DNA of 46,675 bases from Nitrospira sp. (GTDB taxonomy: Bacteria > Nitrospirota > Nitrospiria > Nitrospirales > Nitrospiraceae), in contig JAEURV010000004.1 in assembly GCA_016788465.1 (NCBI GenBank), positions 1 through 46,675 on the forward strand, in the 5' to 3' direction. The first letter of the stretch is position 1, and each line of letters starts with the position of its first letter. The translations under genes and the position numbers were made by a program. Shown piece after piece: positions 8,028 to 15,214 of this stretch. Under the pieces are notes generated by a model that was given only the letters and a program-made list of their open reading frames with translations, made no database searches and was not told where the DNA came from.

Positions 8028-8606
8028 GTGAATAGAGCCGATCAGTCTACATGGGCTTGGACCCGTCGAGCGTTTCTTCAGGTTTCTCTGGTCGGGACTC
8101 TCTTGCTAAGTGGGCGGTTGATTGGTCCGCAGCCCGTTCAAGCTCGTGAGCTTCCCGAAGGTAGGTTGACCTTAGTTAATATCTGGACAGATGAGCGGTT
8201 GGATGTGACTTATCGGGACGAATCCGGTAGCTATGACCTTGCGGCACTCGATGATGTGAATTATCTACTCCGGTGCCACAAGACCGGGGAGATTGGTGCG
8301 ATCGATGTGCGCGTGCTGGAGCATGTCAACTTGGTACAGAAAAAGCTTGGTACGCAGCAAGAGATCCATATCATTTCAGGGTTCCGATCTCCGGAGTATA
8401 ACGATCTCTTGGTACGAACCGGGCAGCAAGCTGCTCGAAACAGCCTACATGTGCAGGGGCAGGCTATCGACCTCAGTATTCCTGGTATCCCCCTGAAGAA
8501 GCTCCGGGAGGCTGCGCTCGAGTTACGATATGGCGGAGTCGGGTCCTATAAAAACTCGACATATGTACATTTAGACTCCGGACCATTCCGCTCCTGGTAT
8601 CACTAG
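8028..8606 (+). CDS. DUF882 / YcbK-type (peptidase M15 fold) exported protein
   Basis: A 192-residue protein of the DUF882/YcbK group, related to zinc D,D- or L,D-carboxypeptidases that trim peptidoglycan. The start is GTG, with AGGAAGG upstream. The N-terminus has a Tat signal: TRRAFLQ followed by a hydrophobic run and QPVQARE, so folded export to the periplasm is expected. The family's metal-site motifs are present: SGFRSPEYN, NSLHVQGQAIDLS and YVHLDSGPFRSW. In E. coli, MepK (YcbK) cleaves mDAP-mDAP crosslinks; whether this protein does the same is inference. A candidate terminator follows. Confidence 0.9.
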   Translation: MNRADQSTWAWTRRAFLQVSLVGTLLLSGRLIGPQPVQARELPEGRLTLVNIWTDERLDVTYRDESGSYDLAALDDVNYLLRCHKTGEIGAIDVRVLEHVNLVQKKLGTQQEIHIISGFRSPEYNDLLVRTGQQAARNSLHVQGQAIDLSIPGIPLKKLREAALELRYGGVGSYKNSTYVHLDSGPFRSWYH

Positions 8607-8621
8607 CATTCAAAACTTTCG

Positions 8622-8656
8622 TTAGGGTGGCGCTCCCTCCGAGCCCCACCTTCCGT
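8622..8656 (+). terminator. Candidate terminator hairpin after DUF882 gene
   Basis: GGTGG-C-GCTC pairs with GAGC-C-CCACC across a CCTCC loop, with one mismatch, and a T-containing stretch (TTCCGTATTTATT) follows. The U-tract is interrupted, so strength is uncertain. Confidence 0.4.
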
Positions 8657-8779
8657 ATTTATTGCGAACCCCTCAAGCGATACGACTGTCTGTTCCCACT
8701 GAAGATCGCCCCGCCGGTGTCCTCCAAAGATTGTCGCCAAGGAAATATTCGCTTGGGCGAGATGACGTTGCAGGTCTCA

Positions 8780-8850
8780 AGGAAACCACGCTCGTGACGG
8801 TTTAGACCTGATGGGTATCAAAGAGGTTCGGCTTTTGACGGTGGTTTCCT
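8780..8850. repeat. 10-bp perfect inverted repeat at the glgB 3' end
   Basis: AGGAAACCAC at 8780-8789 is the exact inverse of GTGGTTTCCT at 8841-8850, which overlaps the glgB stop codon. On the glgB strand it would form a long-looped stem right after the stop. There is no U-tract, so a role in termination or mRNA 3' protection is only a guess. Confidence 0.4.
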
Positions 8851-11059
8851 ATCCTTGCCGCTTCAGCCAAAGAGCAGAAAGGGGAGGCAGTGTCATCGTC
8901 AGAGAGTAGGGGAACCCATGGCTCGGAGTTTCCTCAGTATGCAGTCCTCCACCGTTTCCGAGATTGCTGCCGCCGTAGGCGATGCCGTCGGTATTGAGTA
9001 GTTCCCGATACCATCCTGCCTCTGGGACTCCGATGCGATAGCCATGCCGTGGTACGGGTGTGAAGTTGCACACGCAGACGATCGCTTCGCCCGTCTTTCC
9101 GGCCTTACGAAGGTAGGCGATGACGGAGTTGTTGGAATCGCTGAAATCGATCCACTGAAATCCGTCCCAATCAAAGTCGATTTCATGTAACGCCGGTTCG
9201 TGACGATAGAAATGGTTCAGGTCTCGGGTGAGGCGTTGTAATCCGCGATGGGGCTCATGCTCGCAGAGATGCCAGTCGAGGCTGGTGTCATGGTTCCATT
9301 CCTGCCATTGCCCGAACTCGCTGCCCATAAACAGCATCTTTTTCCCGGGATGGCTGTACATATATCCGTAGAGCAGCCGGAGATTGGCAAAGCGTTGCCA
9401 CACATCACCGGGCATTTTGTCGAGCAGCGTCCGTTTGCCGTAGACCACTTCGTCATGAGAGAGCGCCAGGATGAAATTCTCACTGAAGGCATAGAGCAAG
9501 CCGAATGTGATTTGATTCTGATGAAACCGGCGATAGATGGGGTCATACTGGAAGAATGTCAGCATGTCGTGCATCCATCCCATGTTCCACTTGAACGTAA
9601 ACCCCAGTCCTCCCGTGTAGGTCGGACGCGAGACGCCTGGCCACGACGTCGATTCTTCTGCGATGGTGATGGTGCCGGGGAATTCCCGGTGGACGAGAAT
9701 GTTGAGCTCTCGGAGCAGCGAGACTGCGCCGAGATTCTCCTTTCCGCCGAATTCATTCGGAATCCAGTCACCATCCTTTCGTCCATAGTCCAGGTACAGC
9801 ATGGACGCGACGGCATCTACGCGTAATCCGTCGACGTGGTACTTGTCCAGCCAGAAGAGGGCGCTGTTCAGGAGAAACGTTCGCACTTCGACACGATCGT
9901 AGTTGAAGATCCGACTATGCCAATCGGGGTGGTAGCCTCGGCGTGGATCAGCATGGTCATAGAGATGTGTCCCATCAAACAGTGCCAAACCATGTGGATC
10001 GTCCGGAAAGTGCGCCGGCGCCCAATCAATGATGATGCCGAGCCCGGATTGGTGAGCCTTGTCCACGAACTCCATAAATCCCTGTGGTTCGCCATACCGA
10101 CTGGTGGCGGCAAAATAACCGGTCGCTTGATAGCCCCATGATCCGTCGAAGGGGTGTTCTGTGATCGGGAGCAGCTCAAGATGGGTGTAGCCGAGATCCT
10201 TAGCATAGGGAATGAGTTTCTCGGCCAGCTCGTGATAGGTCAGCCACCGATTGTCTTCCTTCGGTACCCGCATCCACGATCCCAAATGTACCTCATAGAT
10301 CGAGAGCGGAGTCGTGAGAGGATCTTTCATCGATCGCCCAGCCATCCACTTCTCGTCCTGCCACCTGTAAGAAGATATGTCGCGTACCTTGGAGGCTGTC
10401 CGTGGGCGAAGCTCGCTGGAGAAGGCATAGGGGTCGGCTTTCAGTAGGAGAGCGCTGTGTTCTCTGCTTCGAATCTCGTACTTGTAGAGAGCTCCTTCTT
10501 GGAGATTCGGGATAAACAGTTCCCAGACGCCGGTCGGTCCGCGGCTTGTCATGGGATGGAGAAGTCCGTTCCAGTGATTGAAGTCTCCGACGACACTGAC
10601 ACGGGCAGCATTCGGGGCCCAGACCACAAAGTGCACACCGCGGACCCCTGAGATGGTACGGATGTGGGCGCCGAAGTGTTCGTAGGCTTTGAGCAACGTT
10701 CCTTCGGCAAACAGATGCAGGTCATAATCCGTCATCAGCGGGGGAACTGAATACGGGTCTGATGTCTCCGTCACAGTACCGTCGAGGTGTGTGATGCGAA
10801 GTCGGTATGAGGGGACGGTCGTGGTGTCCGGAAGCAGTGTCTCATAGAGACCCGCTTCGAAAATGCGCGTCATACGCCACAAGACAGAGTTGGAGAGAAG
10901 TGCGACTTCCTTGACGCCTGGCTGCCAGGTTCTGAGCGCAAGATGAGGACGGTCGTTCAGCAAGATCACGTGTGGGCCAAGCACCGAGTGCGGATCCCAA
11001 TGTGTACCAGCCTCCAGGCGATCGACATCATCTTGTTGAATGGTGCGCTCATTCGGCAT
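8849..11059 (-). CDS. glgB: 1,4-alpha-glucan branching enzyme
   Basis: A 736-residue protein, a normal length for bacterial GlgB. It cuts alpha-1,4 chains and reattaches them by alpha-1,6 bonds in glycogen. Order: an N-terminal beta-sandwich region (about 10-105), a CBM48 module (about 120-230), a GH13 catalytic barrel (about 250-620) and a C-terminal beta domain. Catalytic residues are visible: nucleophile D415 in GLRVDAV, acid/base E468 in TIAEES and D536 in LSHDEV. The IYEVHLGSW and GSWGYQ motifs are typical. The partner glycogen synthase gene lies 25 kb away, so the glycogen genes are dispersed in this genome. No adjacent glg gene is seen. Confidence 0.97.
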   Translation of the reverse strand: MPNERTIQQDDVDRLEAGTHWDPHSVLGPHVILLNDRPHLALRTWQPGVKEVALLSNSVLWRMTRIFEAGLYETLLPDTTTVPSYRLRITHLDGTVTETSDPYSVPPLMTDYDLHLFAEGTLLKAYEHFGAHIRTISGVRGVHFVVWAPNAARVSVVGDFNHWNGLLHPMTSRGPTGVWELFIPNLQEGALYKYEIRSREHSALLLKADPYAFSSELRPRTASKVRDISSYRWQDEKWMAGRSMKDPLTTPLSIYEVHLGSWMRVPKEDNRWLTYHELAEKLIPYAKDLGYTHLELLPITEHPFDGSWGYQATGYFAATSRYGEPQGFMEFVDKAHQSGLGIIIDWAPAHFPDDPHGLALFDGTHLYDHADPRRGYHPDWHSRIFNYDRVEVRTFLLNSALFWLDKYHVDGLRVDAVASMLYLDYGRKDGDWIPNEFGGKENLGAVSLLRELNILVHREFPGTITIAEESTSWPGVSRPTYTGGLGFTFKWNMGWMHDMLTFFQYDPIYRRFHQNQITFGLLYAFSENFILALSHDEVVYGKRTLLDKMPGDVWQRFANLRLLYGYMYSHPGKKMLFMGSEFGQWQEWNHDTSLDWHLCEHEPHRGLQRLTRDLNHFYRHEPALHEIDFDWDGFQWIDFSDSNNSVIAYLRKAGKTGEAIVCVCNFTPVPRHGYRIGVPEAGWYRELLNTDGIAYGGSNLGNGGGLHTEETPSHGFPYSLTMTLPPLSALWLKRQG

Positions 11060-11138
11060 AGGCCTATCCTACTGACAGCGAGTACGATTAGGAAGGAGAA
11101 AATGTGATTCTCTGAGGCGATCAGAGCGATCGCTCCGA

Positions 11139-11353
11139 ATGGCACTCTTATTGCGTTGTGCCCCACCCTGGTGGGGGTTGTTGGCATTGGAGGCTTGTCT
11201 GGGAGGTAGCGGCATCATCGGGGCAAGCGCCAACGTGGTCATCGTCGATATCGCTCGAAAAGCCGGCTACCGGATTACCTTTTTCCGCGGTTCGTTAAGT
11301 ATGGATTCCCGGTCATGGTGGAATCGGTCGCGCTCAGTGTAGGCTACCTCTGA
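11139..11353 (+). pseudogene. Remnant of an ArsB/NhaD-type ion transporter (C-terminal end, frameshifted)
   Basis: One frame reads PWWGLLALEACLGGSG, then IIGASANVVIVDIARKAGYRITFFR, which matches the conserved C-terminal region of the ion transporter superfamily (ArsB, NhaD and SLC13-like permeases: LGACLGGNGTxIGASANVVxxxIAxxAG). At about 11288 the similarity moves to another frame, RFVKYGFPVMVESVALSVGYL followed by TGA at 11351, which is how such proteins usually end. The shift is a net -1 or +2 event. The preceding several hundred residues are absent, since glgB starts 80 bp upstream on the other strand. It is therefore a decayed 3' fragment. Confidence 0.75.
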
Positions 11354-11421
11354 CTGGTGTTTCTTCGGTAGGTCGCCTCGGTGTGATCTCCGGCCATTCC
11401 AACGAGCTTGGTCTCCGCATT

Positions 11422-12972
11422 TTAGTGAGAGGAATCACGGTTTATCGCAAGGGTCAGACCAAGCGTCCCATCGCTCATTGTGCGGATATGCAATGCATTG
11501 CCATCAGCAAACACTCCGATGCCTTGGACCGACTCCAGGGTTCCATGCATCGAGACGGATGAACTGAGCGTTCGATTCAGTGTGGTAGCCAGTAAGCCTC
11601 GTACACGATCAGTGGCGGCAGTCACTCCGAAAACAGATTCGCTTGCGATCAGATCTCGGAACGTCGAGAGGTCAAGCCACGTAACCATTTTCTGTAGGAG
11701 TGCTTCTGTTTCGATGTCATAGCGGAGGCCGCTGAGAGAAACTGTCTGTGTAAGATAGCTCATTTCAGGTTTTCCGACAAAATACACGTGACCGACCGCG
11801 TCTCCTGAGAAATCAATTCGTATCACCACCTGATTACCACCGTTACCGAAGATCGCTGCATTCGTAATCAGAATGAAATACCCTTTCTTCACGATGCGTT
11901 TCCCGTTAAGTCGGTTTGCAAGAGCCTTGGAGAGTGCGGCGTAGTCCAAGGGGATGTCTGTGACGACATGGAATCTCGTGGGAGTGAGTCGGTTTGCCAA
12001 TGTTGTGGGGAGTGTGCCATACAGCTGGGTATCGGCGGCACCGTGGAATCCGCTCGAAGTCGGTGGAGTATCAAGTGGAGGAAGGGTCGCAACGCCAGCT
12101 GGTGGTTCCTGGCCGAAGACGATGACGGGGTTCGCAGTGACGTGGATGGTGTCGTCAACCACGGGACCGACCACGGAAAAACCACTATGTCGGACTTTAT
12201 CAATGTTGAACTGGAGCCAGGCATCTGGTTCTAGTTGGATCGGGTTGCGCAGCATGTTCCAGGCAGTTTCTACCTGAGGTCTAACCGTCAGCGCATTGAT
12301 ACGGGGGACTGCGCGGTTGAGTCCGCCTCGAACGAGGTCTGCCAGTCTCTGTCTCACTTCCTGCGCCACGTCAAGATCCGCTACTCGTATGTGGCATGGA
12401 TCGCTGGGGCTTACGGCCACCCTGGCGATCGATGCGGATAATCCGTATGTCGAAGTCAGCTCCGTCGCGATACTCCCCTGCACGATGGCCCTCCGTGGCC
12501 ATTCACTGCCATCACCACAGTGAAGCGAAGGGGTTCCAATTTTATATCGAAGAGGACTGCTGACAAATAGGTGGGAGCTGGAAAGTTCAACCCCTTTCCA
12601 CCATTCATGGAGAGCCATGCCTGATTGTGTGTCACTGGCTTGGTAAGTGCCTGAAGCAGCCATCGTAAAAGCATCTCGCTCGGCGTAGTACTTGTATTCT
12701 GCGCCTTTTGGGTGTTTCGTGACGCTTCCCCAATGATCGAATTTCTTGGGGATCACGCCGTCATCATTGGCGGCGGCGAGAAACGGCGACAGGTCGACAT
12801 GGACAGGAATGCTGATACTGGATTCTTGGGCGGAAGATGGTGGGTTCGGAATTGCCGGTAGGAGTTTCGGGGCTGGCGGACGAATGATAGGGGTGCTGAG
12901 TGCGGTACAGCTCGCCAAGGACAGTAATAAGGATACAGCTACGAGAGGATGGTGTATCGATTTGGGAAACAT
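11422..12972 (-). CDS. DUF4403 family lipoprotein
   Basis: A 516-residue protein. The start at 12972 is chosen because GGGGGAAGG lies just upstream and the protein then begins with a lipoprotein signal (MFPKSIHHPLVAVSLLLSLASC); a longer frame exists but adds 39 residues unlike a signal. The mature part shows the DUF4403 layout: an opening SSISIPVHVDLSPFLAAAND, then paired halves rich in beta-strand-like segments (for example QVVIRIDFSGDAVGHVYFVGKP). The family's function is unknown. It should be anchored to the outer or inner membrane through the Cys of LASC. It lies between two gene remnants, with glgB downstream on the same strand after 360 bp. Confidence 0.85.
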   Translation of the reverse strand: MFPKSIHHPLVAVSLLLSLASCTALSTPIIRPPAPKLLPAIPNPPSSAQESSISIPVHVDLSPFLAAANDDGVIPKKFDHWGSVTKHPKGAEYKYYAERDAFTMAASGTYQASDTQSGMALHEWWKGVELSSSHLFVSSPLRYKIGTPSLHCGDGSEWPRRAIVQGSIATELTSTYGLSASIARVAVSPSDPCHIRVADLDVAQEVRQRLADLVRGGLNRAVPRINALTVRPQVETAWNMLRNPIQLEPDAWLQFNIDKVRHSGFSVVGPVVDDTIHVTANPVIVFGQEPPAGVATLPPLDTPPTSSGFHGAADTQLYGTLPTTLANRLTPTRFHVVTDIPLDYAALSKALANRLNGKRIVKKGYFILITNAAIFGNGGNQVVIRIDFSGDAVGHVYFVGKPEMSYLTQTVSLSGLRYDIETEALLQKMVTWLDLSTFRDLIASESVFGVTAATDRVRGLLATTLNRTLSSSVSMHGTLESVQGIGVFADGNALHIRTMSDGTLGLTLAINRDSSH

Positions 12973-13345
12973 TTGCCTTCCCCCTTTGGATAGACACAGG
13001 TAGTAAGATTCATGGATCCAAACTGTCGTAAGCCTATGGAAAGTGAGGCCCGGTGATGAAGAAACGAGAGCAGGATACCAGAAATACACGAGTGTTTGTC
13101 AGGCCTCAATTGAGCGAGCAGAAAGAGTTCTCGTAGGAGGTGGAATTGGGTCAGCCATGTACTTAGTAAACCTGTCTATTCTAGTCGTATTCATATAGCC
13201 AGTGCGTCGTCGAGGGGGAAACATTCTTGACGGAATGGCGAACACCTTTGGGAATGAATACTTCGTCGCCCGGCTCCGCGCGGATTTTTTCAGTGCCTAT
13301 CAATGAAGAGCCCTGCCCCTACAGGCGGGCCTCCTCCTCTAACAA
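12973..13345. other. Gap between DUF4403 gene and CDF gene
   Basis: Apart from the cupin remnant at 13181-13318 I see no gene here. The part next to the DUF4403 gene must hold its promoter and ribosome site (GGGGGAAGG). A GC-rich inverted stretch near 13310-13335 lies after the CDF gene on its strand but has no U-tract. Confidence 0.45.
13181..13318 (-). pseudogene. Remnant of a cupin-domain protein
   Basis: The minus strand encodes, without a start codon, about 45 residues ending IGTEKIRAEPGDEVFIPKGV, RHSVKNVSPSTTHWLYEYD, and TAG. The pattern GDxxxIPxGxxHxxxN is the second cupin motif. A stop codon (13319-13321) closes the frame upstream and no ATG is present, so only the C-terminal end of a small cupin survives. 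The gene that would contain the first cupin motif is missing. Confidence 0.65.
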
Positions 13346-14284
13346 TCAGTGATGATGCGCGAAGGTGTGGCCTTCGTGGTGGTGCTCGGTCAATTTCCGA
13401 AGGTCGCAGTGGATGTCGTCGGGATCGCAGCATTCGGTTTCAAGTTGAATGGTCATGTGTTTGATACCGAAGTCAGTTGTGATCCGGTTCTGGATCAGCT
13501 GCAGCAACTCAAGCGGGGTGTGCTGGGGTTCGATTATGACGTGGCTAGTCAGCATGACCAGCCGAGGTTCTACAGCCCAGATGTGCAGATCATGCACGTT
13601 CTTGACGCCCGCAATGGATTCTATCGTCGCAGCCACGTGAGATGCGCTGATGCCTGGGGGTGTCGATTCCAGTAAGATCTCCATCGACTCCTTAAAGATC
13701 GGCCAGGCCCCTCGGACAATTGCCCCGACGACCAGCAAGCTGACGAGCGGATCCAGAACGGTCCATCCTGTGAGGAGAATCGCTCCGCCGCTGATAATCA
13801 CACCGAGCGAGACCCACGCATCTCCTAACATGTGCCAGAACGCGCTGCGGATATTGAGATCGTCTTTTGCTCCCTGCTGGAGCAAGAGGGCAATCGTCAG
13901 ATTAGCGACGAAACTGACAGCGGCAATGGCCATGACCCATCCACCGTCGACGGGAACCGGTTCCAGGAGCCGCTTGAGGCAGACAAGGGCGATGCCGAAC
14001 GCGGTCAACAAGAGGATGAAACTATTTAGGAAAGCGGCAATGATGCCGGCTCGGTGATAGCCGAATGTTCGGCTCTCCGATGCAGGCCGTGCCGTGAGCA
14101 GATGCGCATAGAGGGCAAGAAAGAGCGAGCCCTGGTCGACGAGGTTGTGGCCAGCGTCACCCATGAGGCCGATGCTATTCAGGATCCAGCCGCCGATGAA
14201 TTCCGCTGCAATGATCACGGCGTTCATGGCTAAGGCCAGTTGCAGCCGTGAGCGGAAATGGGCATAGGAAGCAAGTCCTGTCAT
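13346..14284 (-). CDS. Cation diffusion facilitator (CDF) family metal efflux protein
   Basis: A 312-residue membrane protein from ATG 14284; a TTG 12 codons upstream is a possible alternative start. It has six transmembrane segments and a cytosolic C-terminal ferredoxin-like domain, the usual CDF plan. The metal site residues are visible: HNLVDQ in the second helix and HMLGD in the fifth (HxxxD in both), typical of zinc-type members. The C-terminus is His-rich (HHHEGHTFAHHH), as is the CDIHCD stretch, which may bind metal. These proteins export Zn2+ or Cd2+ in exchange for protons. It lies 75 bp after a secreted-protein gene on the same strand, so it may be the last gene of the tmk operon. 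Confidence 0.92.
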   Translation of the reverse strand: MTGLASYAHFRSRLQLALAMNAVIIAAEFIGGWILNSIGLMGDAGHNLVDQGSLFLALYAHLLTARPASESRTFGYHRAGIIAAFLNSFILLLTAFGIALVCLKRLLEPVPVDGGWVMAIAAVSFVANLTIALLLQQGAKDDLNIRSAFWHMLGDAWVSLGVIISGGAILLTGWTVLDPLVSLLVVGAIVRGAWPIFKESMEILLESTPPGISASHVAATIESIAGVKNVHDLHIWAVEPRLVMLTSHVIIEPQHTPLELLQLIQNRITTDFGIKHMTIQLETECCDPDDIHCDLRKLTEHHHEGHTFAHHH

Positions 14285-14359
14285 GGGGAACAGTGTCGCA
14301 TGAGCGACGCAACGCGGCAAGCCTTGCCGGAGGATTACGCGGAATTTGTTCAGTATTCG

Positions 14360-15214
14360 CTAGCGACCTTGTCGGAAGGGGAGCTGCTCGCTCATGACCG
14401 GATAGTTGACTTGGTCCATCCCGGTGTTCCCGGTGGCGAGATCCGTTGCAATCACCCGAAGTCTGATCCCTTCTGGGACCTCCTTCGACGGGGGTACGAA
14501 GAACGGTGCTTCGAACGTTCGGCTCCCCTCGTCGTAGAACAGCTGCAGGCGCTCAATCACTCGATCACCGATCAAGACCTCCCCGTAAATCCTGATCTTT
14601 CGCGAATCCCAATCACCGTGAGGGCGCACAAGAGATCCTGAGAGGGTTCGAACCGAGGCACGAAGTTTGACATCGTCCTTTCCGATCAAGGCGTCATGTG
14701 GCTTGGGCCGTTCGATCTGGACGAGATATCCATAGAGGTGCAGGACGATGCCGTCTTGTGTCAGGTCCTGTCCGGGAATCAGAAGGAGTGTCTTGCTCGT
14801 CTTCTGCATCGCATGGGGATAGGCTATAGGGCCTTCAGCGGAAATTTCTACCAGCGTCGGTTGCTGAAGTTGTAATGTTGTGGTGAGTGCAGCGGAAGGG
14901 CGCGAGCTGTAGATTGGTTCTTCCATCATATGGGGTGTGCGCATGATTTGATTTTGATCACCGGCTTCGCCCTGTTGTATGCCGGTTGCCAGAATCTGGC
15001 CGGTGGCTACATCGGTGATCGTGACTCGGGCACCACCGACTTCGCGTCCTAACACCATGGCCCCGTGTGCGACGACCCGAACCAGCACGGTCGTTGGTTG
15101 GGGACCGTTCAGCGGGATGTTGGGAAGGGTTTGGCTGTGGGCTGGAATCGAGAGGCAAGAAAGCAGGCTGAGTGAGGCAAGCAGTCTCACTGGGGCGAGG
15201 GGAAATCGCGTCAT
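14360..15214 (-). CDS. Secreted protein of unknown function
   Basis: A 284-residue protein with a Sec signal peptide (MTRFPLAPVRLLASLSLLSCLSIPAHSQ, cleavage probably after AHS). A Cys is present in the hydrophobic run but it is not a good lipobox. The mature part looks all-beta: TTVLVRVVAHGAMVLGREVGGARVTITDVATG resembles a carboxypeptidase-regulatory or CNA-B-like fold, and two more strand-rich blocks follow (IRIYGEVLIGDRVIERL, IRLRVIATDLATGNTG). Its ATG overlaps the metG stop in an ATGA, so it is translationally coupled to metG. I know no function. Confidence 0.8.
   Translation of the reverse strand: MTRFPLAPVRLLASLSLLSCLSIPAHSQTLPNIPLNGPQPTTVLVRVVAHGAMVLGREVGGARVTITDVATGQILATGIQQGEAGDQNQIMRTPHMMEEPIYSSRPSAALTTTLQLQQPTLVEISAEGPIAYPHAMQKTSKTLLLIPGQDLTQDGIVLHLYGYLVQIERPKPHDALIGKDDVKLRASVRTLSGSLVRPHGDWDSRKIRIYGEVLIGDRVIERLQLFYDEGSRTFEAPFFVPPSKEVPEGIRLRVIATDLATGNTGMDQVNYPVMSEQLPFRQGR

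Noticed and set aside
9248-9826. 192-codon plus-strand open frame inside glgB
   Set aside because: It is an antisense shadow of a gene with all catalytic motifs.
11139-11342. Intact small gene at 11139-11342
   Set aside because: Its content matches the interior and end of a large permease with a frame change, so it is a remnant, not a small gene.
14258-14641. 127-codon plus-strand open frame across the CDF start and the secreted-protein gene
   Set aside because: It overlaps two well-supported minus-strand genes, and its translation has no family features.
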